Of a stretch of 64,000 bases of DNA, positions 16,218 to 24,238 are shown piece by piece. Numbering within the stretch: position 1 is the stretch's first letter; each line of letters starts with the position of its first letter. This DNA is from VAZQ01 sp963841105. Its GTDB lineage: Bacteria > Pseudomonadota > Alphaproteobacteria > Rhizobiales > Xanthobacteraceae. The position numbers and the translations under genes are program-made. The notes under the pieces were generated by a model. That model ran no database searches and was not told the origin of the DNA. It saw nothing but the letters and a program-made list of their open reading frames with translations. The stretch is taken from contig CAWJCB010000014.1 of assembly GCA_963841105.1 (NCBI GenBank), positions 1 through 64,000 of the forward strand. Direction: 5' to 3'.

Positions 16218-16883
16218 ATGGTGACAGATCCTATCGTTACGGCAGCGCTGCAAGATCTCATGAGGGCATGCAAACAGGAGAAAGCTTCATGGGCGCTCGT
16301 TGGGGGTCAGGCTTTGATAGCTTACGGGATCCCGAGGATGACAGAAGACGCCGACGGTCTCATCGACGCCGATCGCTTAGGCGACGTGTCTCAAGTCTTG
16401 GTGGAAGTATTTGGCTGGACGCCTCTTGTCTACGACGAGAGATCTTCAGACTATACAGAAGCTCAGGAAGTAACAACTCACTTCATGGACGATCCGGTCT
16501 TGTTCGACATAGGCGAAGAGAGATCGATGGTTCCCCTTCGCTCTACGCTAGGTCTCCTGGTAGAGCTTCTGGCGGCCCAGCATCCGGTTGAGATCGAGAT
16601 GGTCGACCAGGCTATGATCTTGATGCACCATGGAGCGAAGGTACCGATAGCACCGCTTGGTGGCGTGCTGCTAGTCAAGGCCAAAGCCGACCGCGGCAAG
16701 GATACGAGCGCTATCGAGCAGGCCGCTGAGCACCTGAGCGCCGACGAGCTTAGGGCACTCTTGTCGTGGGCCGAGAAGCGCGATCCTGCCACGGCCGAAG
16801 ACCTGCGGTCGATGATGACGGCCACGAGGATGAGGCGTTCTCCCAAGAGGACGAGCACCTATGGCCACAAAACCAGGAGGTAA
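16218..16883 (+). CDS. Nucleotidyltransferase-fold protein (221 aa)
   Basis: The N-terminus matches the minimal nucleotidyltransferase fold: WALVGGQALIAYGIPRMTEDADG, with GG at 29-30 and the metal-binding pair D44/D46. This resembles AbiEii/MNT-type and other DUF-class transferases that attach a nucleotide to RNA, protein or antibiotic. A helical domain follows (about 90-190), then a basic tail. No cognate HEPN or AbiEi partner is visible next to it, so a phage metabolic or anti-host role is equally possible. Confidence 0.65.
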   Translation: MVTDPIVTAALQDLMRACKQEKASWALVGGQALIAYGIPRMTEDADGLIDADRLGDVSQVLVEVFGWTPLVYDERSSDYTEAQEVTTHFMDDPVLFDIGEERSMVPLRSTLGLLVELLAAQHPVEIEMVDQAMILMHHGAKVPIAPLGGVLLVKAKADRGKDTSAIEQAAEHLSADELRALLSWAEKRDPATAEDLRSMMTATRMRRSPKRTSTYGHKTRR

Positions 16884-17088
16884 ACTCGTGGACAGGTGTC
16901 GAAATTGTGGGAGCGAGCTTACCACAGGTGGCTGCGTGAGTTGCGGCGCCCAGCGAACCTACTGCGGTCTCTGCGGCAAAGAGCTTTACTCTCCTAAGTT
17001 TGAGCACGATTGCCCGTGCATAACGATCATTCAAACCATCGTCGTACCAATTGATGAAGTTGTGTCTAATGGCGAGGTGAAGCCTTGA
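16861..17088 (+). CDS. Zinc-ribbon protein (75 aa)
   Basis: Three or four Cys pairs follow each other: CRNCGSELTTGGCVSCGAQ, YCGLCGKELY and HDCPCI, giving a double zinc ribbon. The start at ATG 16861 overlaps the end of the nucleotidyltransferase-like gene by 23 bases, and the stop overlaps the TTG of the next glycosyltransferase. Confidence 0.6.
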   Translation: MATKPGGKLVDRCRNCGSELTTGGCVSCGAQRTYCGLCGKELYSPKFEHDCPCITIIQTIVVPIDEVVSNGEVKP

Positions 17089-17879
17089 AGATCGGTGTCG
17101 TGATCCCCTCACGCTTGCAGCCTCGCCCCGGAGGCCGGACCCTGACCGAGTATGGCCCCGAGCTGTGGCTCGACGGTGCCCTGGCCAGCGTCAGGCAGCA
17201 GAGCTGCTTCGGTTTCAACTGGGAGATCTTTGTGGGCATAAGCCCCGATGCCGTGGCGCCTCTGCACGTCTACGACTTCGCGCACGTCATAAGGGCCGAT
17301 CGTCCTGGGCAGTCGGCCGCGGTCAACGTCGCCGCGGAAGTGGCGTTGCTCTCGTCGGACGTGCTCTTGTTCCTGGAGGACGACGACCGGTGGCACTCTG
17401 ACAAGACAAAGATCCAGCTGCAATATCTCCTGTCGAGCAAGAAAGAAAAGGGCGACGGTCGCACGTCCTTCGTGAGCTGCTCCCAGAGGCTCCTCGCCGA
17501 AGACGGCAGCTTCGCGGGCACGAACGACTACCCGGTGCCCTCCAGCTGGATGATGACCTCGAACGTCTGGGAGCGGGTGGGAGGCTTCGCTCGGGGGTGC
17601 TCCTGGCTCGTGGACATGGAGTGGCTTGGTCGGCTCGGGCAAGCCAAGCTTGCTCGCACCCACCTCGTGGAGAGCGGCGAAGTTCACACGCCGAACAAGC
17701 TTGGTTTTGTGAGTAGGTTCTCGAACGTCGTGCCTTGTGGGGAGCGGACGCTGCTGGTCGACCGCACGGTCAACACCAAGGGGGGCATGGCGACCATCGA
17801 GCAAGATCCCGCTGCCCGTCGAGAGGCCGACGCCGAAGCCTCCGAGATCAGGTGTCGTTTTGGCTGCGACCCATGGTGA
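17085..17879 (+). CDS. Family-2 glycosyltransferase (264 aa)
   Basis: The GT-A fold is supported by MKIGVVIPSRLQPRPGGRTL at the N-terminus, LLFLEDDDRWHSDK with the metal-binding acidic cluster (98-101), and SSWMMTSNVWERVGGFARGC with VDMEWLGRLG, the region that follows the DxD in GT2 enzymes. It starts at TTG 17085 overlapping the zinc ribbon. The sigma-factor gene follows after 14 bases. Donor and acceptor are unknown. Confidence 0.75.
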   Translation: MKIGVVIPSRLQPRPGGRTLTEYGPELWLDGALASVRQQSCFGFNWEIFVGISPDAVAPLHVYDFAHVIRADRPGQSAAVNVAAEVALLSSDVLLFLEDDDRWHSDKTKIQLQYLLSSKKEKGDGRTSFVSCSQRLLAEDGSFAGTNDYPVPSSWMMTSNVWERVGGFARGCSWLVDMEWLGRLGQAKLARTHLVESGEVHTPNKLGFVSRFSNVVPCGERTLLVDRTVNTKGGMATIEQDPAARREADAEASEIRCRFGCDPW

Positions 17880-17893
17880 TAGGATGAGCATGG

Positions 17894-18913
17894 ATGTCCG
17901 AGCCCTTCGACGAGATCTTCAAAGCGCACTACGCGCAAGTGAAAGCCGTGGCCCTGTCTCTCACACGGGGTGTGGGGGGCAAGCTCGCCCTGGACGGGCT
18001 CATTTCGGCCGGCTCGGTGGCACTCTGGCAAGCTTCGCTCGTCTACGATCCGTCGAAGGGAACAACCCTTTGGCAGAGCGCCTACCTGGCGGTGCGCGGC
18101 TCCATGGTGGACGAGCTGCGCTTCCTGGATCACCTCTCGCGCGACGGTCGGAAGGCCGTACAGAACGAGAAGATCGAGAAGATCGGGCACGGGCTGCTTT
18201 TTCAGTGCGAGCTGGAAGCGGCAGTCAACACCAGCAGCGAGGGCGATCCGGAAAAAGATCTCTTTTGCGCGGAGCGAGCTTCTCTTTCGCGCAAGGCTTT
18301 CAATTGCCTCCTTGGCCTGGAGCGGAGGGTGATACACGAGCACATCTTCGAGGACAGAAACCTTCTTGACATAGCAAACGAACTGGGAGTGACGGAATCA
18401 CGGGTTTGTCAAATAAAGCAATCAGCCGTGAGGACGATGAGACGGTACATGAGCAGCGACAACCCTCAAACGAATGACGAAAGCGGTTCAAGACACCGGG
18501 GACGTGGTATGCCTCGTATGCTCTCTTTTGAAGGACGTGAGCAGTCGGTATCGGCCTGGGCGAAAGAGAAGGGGTTTCGGATCGGCATCATCGTAGGCAG
18601 GCTCAACAACGGTTGGACGATCGAGAGGGCCTTGACGGAGCCCGTGAATGCACACCGAAAAGCTGACGAGTCAGGAACCTCGATACGTCCTCCACGTGCC
18701 TCGGCACCGTGTGCCCCGGCACCATCTACTGAAGTTGCGCTGGCTCGCATAGAGCCCCCGAACGGCAATAGCTCTTCTTGGGTGGAAAACTTGCAAGCCA
18801 GGTGCAAGCGACTCATCGAGATCGACCAGGCGCTACTCGCCTTGCAGAGCGAACGAAGCGCCCTTGTCGTCGAACTATCCAAGGATCCTTCACACCAAGC
18901 GAGGACAACATGA
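17894..18913 (+). CDS. RNA polymerase sigma factor with C-terminal DNA-binding extension
   Basis: Region 2 is seen in DGLISAGSVALWQASLVYDP and YLAVRGSMVDELRFLDHLSR (about residues 34-85), including the SMVDELR signature of FliA-like sigma factors. Region 4 is a clear helix-turn-helix, DIANELGVTESRVCQIKQSA (about 157-178). Unusually, about 150 residues follow: FEGREQSVSAWAKEKGFRIG and RLNNGWTIERALTEP resemble the small HTH often attached to phage homing nucleases, and the last 40 residues are a helix (SWVENLQARCKRLIEIDQAL). It probably redirects host RNA polymerase to viral promoters. Confidence 0.8.
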   Translation: MSEPFDEIFKAHYAQVKAVALSLTRGVGGKLALDGLISAGSVALWQASLVYDPSKGTTLWQSAYLAVRGSMVDELRFLDHLSRDGRKAVQNEKIEKIGHGLLFQCELEAAVNTSSEGDPEKDLFCAERASLSRKAFNCLLGLERRVIHEHIFEDRNLLDIANELGVTESRVCQIKQSAVRTMRRYMSSDNPQTNDESGSRHRGRGMPRMLSFEGREQSVSAWAKEKGFRIGIIVGRLNNGWTIERALTEPVNAHRKADESGTSIRPPRASAPCAPAPSTEVALARIEPPNGNSSSWVENLQARCKRLIEIDQALLALQSERSALVVELSKDPSHQARTT

Positions 18914-19170
18914 ACACCAAACAAGCGCAGCAGAAAAAGGACGAAACACGGGGAAGGTTGAGTGAGGCTGAGGAGCGGTTGCGGAATGCTGCTGACGGCG
19001 GCGAACGTTCCTACATGGATCTTCGCGTGGTATTCGCTGAGGTTGACCACCTCCGATTGCAAAACCGTGAAATGACCACGGCCCTTGAGAACATCGCCAA
19101 TCGAGATACCTTCGGATTGGACGGACAATCGGTGCAGATTGCGAGAGCAACCCTCGCCAGCCTCAAATAG
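18910..19170 (+). CDS. Coiled-coil protein (86 aa)
   Basis: It starts in an ATGA overlap with the sigma factor (MNTKQAQQKKDETRGRLSEA) and is predicted helical through residue 65, with heptad-like spacing. Co-translation with the sigma factor suggests it could bind it or the polymerase, but this is only positional. Confidence 0.5.
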   Translation: MNTKQAQQKKDETRGRLSEAEERLRNAADGGERSYMDLRVVFAEVDHLRLQNREMTTALENIANRDTFGLDGQSVQIARATLASLK

Positions 19171-19179
19171 GAGAAACAC

Positions 19180-19533
19180 ATGGACATAGGAATTAAAAAT
19201 GGTGACTTGTTGGTTCGACGTTGTCCATTTTGCGCTTCAAGGGCAATCCGCATCTCTAACACCCATACAGCTTGCTACACTGTAGCTTGCAACGATTGTG
19301 GTGGAGAGATAACGGGGACGAGTTTTGAAAAGACTTGGAAATCGGCAAAGGCTAAAATTGCCGATCATCGAGTTGCCATTCGCAAAGCAACGGAAAAGTG
19401 GAATGAGCGTGCTTTTGAAGTAGATGACGAGCCTGGAATGGCACTCCTGGAGGCCAACATTCATTGGGGCTCAGGGGCCAAGTTTGCTGACTACGGGGGT
19501 ACGTTTGGGATCTTAGGGTCGTCAACTGGATAG
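19180..19533 (+). CDS. Lar-like zinc-finger protein
   Basis: The spacing RRCPFCASRAIRISN...VACNDCGGEITG...ATEKWNERAF matches the Lar (restriction alleviation) family, where CPFCG, CxxCG and the final AxxxWNxR are the conserved elements. Rac-prophage Lar modulates host type I restriction; many phage homologues are uncharacterised. The C-terminal 35 residues are extra. The last codons fall inside a 29-base repeat also present at 31,686. Confidence 0.65.
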   Translation: MDIGIKNGDLLVRRCPFCASRAIRISNTHTACYTVACNDCGGEITGTSFEKTWKSAKAKIADHRVAIRKATEKWNERAFEVDDEPGMALLEANIHWGSGAKFADYGGTFGILGSSTG

Positions 19534-19543
19534 GCATGGAAAA
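19515..19543. repeat. 29-base dispersed repeat, copy 1
   Basis: The core GTCAACTGGATAGGCATGGA (19521-19540) recurs as GTCAACCGGATAGGCATGGA at 31692-31711, with similar flanks (AGGG before, AA after). Here it covers the stop codon of the Lar-like gene and leads directly to the next ATG at 19543. It may be a shared regulatory or processing site or a trace of recombination. Confidence 0.5.
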
Positions 19544-19827
19544 TGTTATACAGAGTGGAATGGACAGTTCAAGGTGAAACAGCGACGTCTGTTCGTGAAT
19601 ACGTGGCAACAGTCGACGACGCGTGGGAGCTGTGGTACTGGTTGACGTCTAGATCGGTGATGGAGCCTGAATATCACAAGAAAATGGTGGAAGAGAGAAG
19701 AGAGTCAGCCCTGTTCGCTCCCTTCTACGTACCATCTATCATCACGGTCAAAGTGTACGAGCTTGGCGGTGCTGAAGTTTGTCCCGAAGAAGGTTCAGCA
19801 GGGATGTACCGACGGAAAGGGAAATAG
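19543..19827 (+). CDS. Hypothetical protein (94 aa)
   Basis: It begins MLYRVEWTVQGETATSVREY with an alternating beta pattern, then a helix with WELWYWLTSRSVMEPEYHKK. It starts immediately after the 29-base repeat. No family is recognised. Confidence 0.55.
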   Translation: MLYRVEWTVQGETATSVREYVATVDDAWELWYWLTSRSVMEPEYHKKMVEERRESALFAPFYVPSIITVKVYELGGAEVCPEEGSAGMYRRKGK

Positions 19828-19830
19828 AAG

Positions 19831-19902
19831 ATGAGACACCTATTGTTAGGCACAACGAATCGTCTCTCGTCCCTCGGCAACAAGAAGAACGGCAAACAAT
19901 GA
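19831..19902 (+). CDS. Possible tiny ORF (23 aa)
   Basis: ATG 19831 to TGA 19900-19902 encodes MRHLLLGTTNRLSSLGNKKN plus three residues. It bridges two genes, and its stop overlaps the helicase start (ATGA), as at many junctions here. There is no other support. Confidence 0.25.
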   Translation: MRHLLLGTTNRLSSLGNKKNGKQ

Positions 19903-21098
19903 AGTGGTCAGCTCAACAGGACAACGCTCTCGTCAAGGTGAACGCCTGGCACGCCACTCGCGAGAGTCCGTACTTTACCTTGTTCGGATACGCTGGCACT
20001 GGCAAGACCACCTTGGCCAAGCACCTGGCCGAAAACGTCCTGGGCAACGTCTTCTTCGCCGCCTACACGGGCAAGGCGGCCCACGTGCTCATGAAGACCG
20101 GGATCCCGGCGAGCACCATCCACAAGCTCATCTACCTGCCGCGCGACAAGTGCGGGGCAAAGCTCGCGGATCTCAAGGCTCGGCGCGAGAAGCTCCTCGG
20201 GAAAAAGCCCGTGCCCGCGGACAAGCTCGCCAAGGTAGAGAAAGAGATCTTGGTCGAGCAGGAGAACCTTCGCCGGCCCGACTTCACCTTGAACACCGAC
20301 AGTCCGCTCTGGAACGCTTCCCTGTGCGTGGTCGACGAGTGCAGCATGATCGACAAGCAGATGGGGAAAGATCTCCTGAGCTTCGGCTGTCCTATCTTGG
20401 CCATGGGCGACCCTGGACAGCTTCCTCCGATAGAAGGCAAAGCGTTCTTCAAGGGCAAACCTGATGTCATGCTCGACGAGATCCTCAGGCAGAGCGAGGA
20501 CAACCCCATCATCCGCATGTCGAGGGACGTGCGCGAAGGGAAGTATCTTCGTCCTGGCAACTATGGAAGCAGTCGCGTGATCCGCAACGCCGACGTGCCC
20601 GACGCCACACTGGCTTCCATGGTGGCTCACACCGACCAGCTTTTGCTCGGCATGAACAAGACGCGAAATCAGTTCAACCGGTACGCTCGTGGTTTGCAGG
20701 GGCGCAGCGATCCCTTGCCCGTGGCCGGCGATAAAGTGGTCTGCCTGAGAAACAACCCCGACCAGGGTTTTCTCAACGGACAGATCTGGACCGTGACGAA
20801 GCTCTTGCCGAACAATTCAACGAAGTACCTTCGCCTGGAACTCGTCGACGAGGACGGCAACGAGAATACCGGCTACGCGCACCCTGAGCCCTTCCTCGGC
20901 AAGCGCGAGAGCATCGATATCTACCGTCTGAGGTCGGCCAACGAGTTCGACTACGGCTACGCCCTGACGGTCCACAAAGCCCAGGGCTCGCAGTGGGACA
21001 ACGTCTTGCTGCTCGACGAGTGGCACGGTACGAATCGGAAAGAATGGCTCTACACGGGGATCACGCGGGCCGCCGAGAGCGTGACCATCATCCAGTGA
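19899..21098 (+). CDS. SF1 helicase, RecD/Dda-like
   Basis: All main superfamily-1 motifs are present: Walker A GYAGTGKTT (30-38), a Q-like N-terminal SAQQDNAL, AYTGKAAHVL (Ia), VVDECSMID (Walker B, 144-152), AMGDPGQLPPIEG (III, 169-180), and near the C-terminus ALTVHKAQGSQWDNVLLLDE and WLYTGITRA (V/VI). The length, 399 aa, resembles T4 Dda, a 5'-3' DNA helicase acting in origin firing, recombination and clearing of bound proteins. The start ATG 19899 places the Q-like motif at the very N-terminus. Confidence 0.88.
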   Translation: MKWSAQQDNALVKVNAWHATRESPYFTLFGYAGTGKTTLAKHLAENVLGNVFFAAYTGKAAHVLMKTGIPASTIHKLIYLPRDKCGAKLADLKARREKLLGKKPVPADKLAKVEKEILVEQENLRRPDFTLNTDSPLWNASLCVVDECSMIDKQMGKDLLSFGCPILAMGDPGQLPPIEGKAFFKGKPDVMLDEILRQSEDNPIIRMSRDVREGKYLRPGNYGSSRVIRNADVPDATLASMVAHTDQLLLGMNKTRNQFNRYARGLQGRSDPLPVAGDKVVCLRNNPDQGFLNGQIWTVTKLLPNNSTKYLRLELVDEDGNENTGYAHPEPFLGKRESIDIYRLRSANEFDYGYALTVHKAQGSQWDNVLLLDEWHGTNRKEWLYTGITRAAESVTIIQ

Positions 21099-21109
21099 AA
21101 GGAAGAGCG

Positions 21110-21406
21110 ATGCCTTCTTACAAGCTAAATGGAAGAAACCTGGTTGTCGGCGACATGCAGACGACCATGGTCAGTCGCATGCCTATTCCGGTCGACAAGT
21201 TTACTTGCAACTGTGGCGGCTTCCAGGCTGTCGTCGCTTTGGCGGCTATGAGTCATCCCTGTCCTGAATGCAAGAAACACCTGCTCTACCAATGCACGAA
21301 ATGCGACAAGTGGCTCTGTCTGAGCTGCCTGGAGAAGGTGGCCATGGAGTGCAGAAAAGAGTTCGGCCTCAATTCTATTGCTCAATTGACCATCTTGCCG
21401 TCGTGA
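21110..21406 (+). CDS. Zinc-binding protein (98 aa)
   Basis: The C-terminal two thirds contain FTCNCGGFQ, HPCPECKKHLLYQCTKCDKW and LCLSCLEKV, four Cys pairs that could form two zinc sites as in treble-clef or RING-like modules. The start ATG 21110 has a GGAAGAG ribosome-binding site. It lies between the helicase and the DnaJ-like gene. Confidence 0.6.
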   Translation: MPSYKLNGRNLVVGDMQTTMVSRMPIPVDKFTCNCGGFQAVVALAAMSHPCPECKKHLLYQCTKCDKWLCLSCLEKVAMECRKEFGLNSIAQLTILPS

Positions 21407-21413
21407 GAAGCAA

Positions 21414-22067
21414 ATGACAAACGAGACAGCTGCCGCTCTGCACCTCCTTGGGTTGGTAGTCCCCACCACGCTCAACGCGATCAAGGTGGCGTACCGCCGC
21501 GCCGCGAACCTGGAACACCCCGACCGCAGTAGGCATCCTCAGGCCAAAGAGCGCTTCCACGCTGTCCAGGCTGCCTACGAGTTGCTTCAGAAAGACACAA
21601 GCGTGCTCGACGTGGTGGAGGCGCTCGTGACTCTCACCGAGGAAGGTGACGAGCTGGCGAAGCTCGGCAAGGGGCTCGGTCCCACCACCAACGGTCTGTC
21701 CTGTGAAGACTGCAAGGGCATGGGCTACGTGGGCTACGCGAGCCAAAGAACGTCCTGCCCCAACTGTCGCAATGCCGGGTTCAGGACAGAGTACCGCTGT
21801 ATGAAGTGCTCGGGAACCGGTTCTTTCAGAATGCGCTCTGGTAACGTGGGTCAGTGCTTCGCTTGCAAAGGCTCTGGGTGGTACATAAGAAGGTTCGAAC
21901 GTACCTTCGCGAATAGTTGCCCTTCTTGCCTTGGAATTGGCACCGTAGCCAACAAGCAGGTCAAGAGCTACCATACCTGTTACAAGTGCAAGGGCAAAGG
22001 TGAGCTTCCCATGTGGAACCCGGTGTTGCCCAAAGGATTCCTAGCCTCACTGGAGGTTTCACGATGA
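21414..22067 (+). CDS. DnaJ-like co-chaperone with expanded zinc domain
   Basis: Residues 8-55 resemble a J domain (LNAIKVAYRRAANLEHPDRS) with the HPD tripeptide at 35-37 that stimulates DnaK ATPase. Residues about 97-200 contain six CxxCxxxG units (CEDCKGMG, CPNCRNAG, CMKCSGTG, CFACKGSG, CPSCLGIG, CYKCKGKG) against four in canonical DnaJ. The Gly/Phe linker and C-terminal substrate domains are missing. It may recruit the host DnaK for virion assembly or replication. Its stop overlaps the GT32 start. Confidence 0.78.
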   Translation: MTNETAAALHLLGLVVPTTLNAIKVAYRRAANLEHPDRSRHPQAKERFHAVQAAYELLQKDTSVLDVVEALVTLTEEGDELAKLGKGLGPTTNGLSCEDCKGMGYVGYASQRTSCPNCRNAGFRTEYRCMKCSGTGSFRMRSGNVGQCFACKGSGWYIRRFERTFANSCPSCLGIGTVANKQVKSYHTCYKCKGKGELPMWNPVLPKGFLASLEVSR

Positions 22068-22780
22068 TCCCTAGGTTGATTCACCAGATCTGGCTCGGTG
22101 ACAGACCCATGCACCCCAACATGGAAGCCTGGCGAAGGCGCTGGCAGTCTCTTCACCCCGACTGGGTGTACAGGCTCTGGCATGAGGAAACCTGTGGTCA
22201 TAATCTCGTACACCTTTACAACGACAACGACGATTTAATCATTGTCCTCGGCCCCGAACACTCGGATCTCATCCGTCGCGCCGCCAACCTGTCCCAGCGC
22301 TCGAACATCTGGCGCTACAACCTCATGTACTGGGTCGGCGGTCTCTACATCGATACGGACATCGAGCCCTACAAACCCATCGACGACCTCGTGGGCGACC
22401 TCTCGGCGTTCACCTGCGCCCGGACCCACCAGCACAGGCCCCTCGAATGCGCGCTCATCGGGGCCGTGCCCAAGCACCCGTGGCTCTGCGAACTGAAAGA
22501 CCGGCTGGTAGAAGCCGACCCCGCGGTCTCGAAGAGCATGGGCGTGGACTACTTCACACCCATCACCGAGAAGTACCTCGACACACCTTCGCCCGACGGC
22601 AAGGTGGCCGTCTTGCCTGAAAAGGCAATCTTGTTCGAGTACCCGAACCCCTGGACGGGGCACCAGGGAGAGACGCCCGCTGAGACGACTGTCGCTCCCG
22701 AGGGAGCGTACGCCCGGCACCACTGGTCGGCGCACTGGTACCCGACTGGGTTTGAGAATCTGACACCGAAGATGGTATGA
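22064..22780 (+). CDS. GT32-type glycosyltransferase (DXD sugar transferase)
   Basis: It starts MIPRLIHQIWLGDRPMHPNM, the IPKxIHQIW opening of Gly_transf_sug/OCH1-like enzymes. It holds the metal-binding DXD in GGLYIDTDIEPYKPI (97-99), preceded by SQRSNIWRYNLMYWVGG. The C-terminal HHWSAHWYP matches the HxxxSW-like end seen in the family. The product should be a soluble cytoplasmic transferase using a nucleotide hexose. Confidence 0.85.
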   Translation: MIPRLIHQIWLGDRPMHPNMEAWRRRWQSLHPDWVYRLWHEETCGHNLVHLYNDNDDLIIVLGPEHSDLIRRAANLSQRSNIWRYNLMYWVGGLYIDTDIEPYKPIDDLVGDLSAFTCARTHQHRPLECALIGAVPKHPWLCELKDRLVEADPAVSKSMGVDYFTPITEKYLDTPSPDGKVAVLPEKAILFEYPNPWTGHQGETPAETTVAPEGAYARHHWSAHWYPTGFENLTPKMV

Positions 22781-22793
22781 AAGGTGACACTAA

Positions 22794-23804
22794 ATGGAAG
22801 AGCTGAAAACGACCGCGCCCGAGTTGGCACCTGAGACGAAAAATACGGTTTGCCAACGGTGTCTGGGCCTGCGCTTTGTTTCATTCATTCCCCGCTGGGG
22901 TATTTCCATAGGCTGCCCAGAGTGCAATCCAGGAAAACTAGCGTGCCCAGAATGCCATCATGCCGAGCACGCCGCTGACAAATGCGAGCACGAGCAACCG
23001 CTCGCACCGGGACCGGGAACCATTCGTTGTGAATGCGCAAGAGCGACGACCACACAACCCCAACTCAAAGAGACCGAAGACCGTGCGGTGCGAACAGTGT
23101 GGATCGCTTCGGCCATGCACGGAACTTTAGAAGACAAGATCAAAGTGTTGATCGAGGTTGGTTACGTATACACGACAGCTGAGCTTGCAAAGCAGGCAGC
23201 GGCGGTTAAACCAGACGGTACGTGCGTCTGTAATTGTGGAAATCGCCCAGAAGTCACGCGCATCGACTTCTATCAACAAAGCCTTGAGCCGATCGTTATC
23301 ACCGCCACGAGGGAGCCGAGAGGAGCTTGTTCGGATGAGACTCAACAGATCCCTGCCACGTCGAAGATTGGTGGAGTCTGTTTGATTGATGGTTGTACCA
23401 AAGACAGGGAAAAATCGTCAGTCCACTGTCCTGAACATCGGGCTGCGTTCGGAAGGTTCCCGGTGACAGAGCCAGCCGCCTCGATTGGCTGGCTACAAAA
23501 CTTGATCCGTGAAGAGTCCAGCTGGCCCGCTATAGCCAGTTCAGCTCGTTACTTGTTGAAGGTTTTGGAGCAGGCTCGCGTGACCGAAGACGATCTCGCG
23601 GTAGTCAAGAGAGATCGTGATGCTCAAAGACAGCGCGCAGACATGGCCGAACGTAATTTTGCGAGTTCAGATCGTCAGATCCGCATCCTGGTAGGTGAGC
23701 TTCTATTACACCGTAGCTGCCCAAATCCCCTGATGGCTGGAGAGGTGGCCGTCGAGTTGATCCGAGAACTCAAAATCACCAACGATCGGCTCAAGGCATT
23801 CTAA
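22794..23804 (+). CDS. Cys-rich coiled-coil protein (336 aa)
   Basis: The N-terminal 75 residues hold several Cys pairs (CQRCLGL, CPECNPGKLACPECHHAEH, CECARA), and further pairs lie near residues 145 and 200 (CVCNCGN, CLIDGCTKDREKSSVHCPEH). The second half is a long charged helix (VVKRDRDAQRQRADMAERNF) likely to be a coiled coil. It looks like a multi-zinc scaffold. No family is recognised. Confidence 0.6.
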   Translation: MEELKTTAPELAPETKNTVCQRCLGLRFVSFIPRWGISIGCPECNPGKLACPECHHAEHAADKCEHEQPLAPGPGTIRCECARATTTQPQLKETEDRAVRTVWIASAMHGTLEDKIKVLIEVGYVYTTAELAKQAAAVKPDGTCVCNCGNRPEVTRIDFYQQSLEPIVITATREPRGACSDETQQIPATSKIGGVCLIDGCTKDREKSSVHCPEHRAAFGRFPVTEPAASIGWLQNLIREESSWPAIASSARYLLKVLEQARVTEDDLAVVKRDRDAQRQRADMAERNFASSDRQIRILVGELLLHRSCPNPLMAGEVAVELIRELKITNDRLKAF

Positions 23805-23826
23805 ACGAGAAGGAGAACGCGTCTAC

Positions 23827-24021
23827 ATGAACGGAAGACAGAGAGCGGTACGACTGGCTGACAAGATCACCGACCTGCAACGCTTGCAGAGACAGTTCAA
23901 GGGCAAACCCGAAGCCTTGCCCTTAGGACAAGCTATCGCCAAGCTCAGCGAAGCCAGGCAACTGGCTCTCACGGCCCTGGACGATGGCCACGACGATGAG
24001 ATTGAGAACAATGGGAGCTGA
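23827..24021 (+). CDS. Small helical protein (64 aa)
   Basis: It is entirely helical (RLADKITDLQRLQRQFKGKP and SEARQLALTALDDG), acidic at the end, and overlaps the next gene by 11 bases. No domain is recognised. Confidence 0.5.
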   Translation: MNGRQRAVRLADKITDLQRLQRQFKGKPEALPLGQAIAKLSEARQLALTALDDGHDDEIENNGS

Positions 24022-24238
24022 AGACTACTTCGAACGTCACCCCTACCGCATCGTATCGTCCCTGAACCCTCTCGCCGTCGAGATCTGGAACAGGACCAAC
24101 CCTTCCAAACCCGAAGAGCCTACCACCGCATTACCCACCCCCGAGGAGAGCGAACATGTCCAAGAACCCACCCCAGCAGAAGAAGCCAAGGTCGAAGAAG
24201 ACGAAGATCCCGGAGACGACTCAGACGTCGCCGACTGA
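24011..24238 (+). CDS. Hypothetical acidic-tail protein (75 aa)
   Basis: The start ATG 24011 gives MGAEDYFERHPYRIVSSLNP. The C-terminal 40 residues are rich in Pro, Glu and Asp. The last 83 bases overlap the start of the next gene in another frame, so its tail may be shaped by the overlap. Confidence 0.45.
   Translation: MGAEDYFERHPYRIVSSLNPLAVEIWNRTNPSKPEEPTTALPTPEESEHVQEPTPAEEAKVEEDEDPGDDSDVAD

Noticed and set aside
17109..17891. A 260-codon open frame on the - strand
   Set aside because: It mirrors the GT2 gene on the + strand and shows no conserved protein features.
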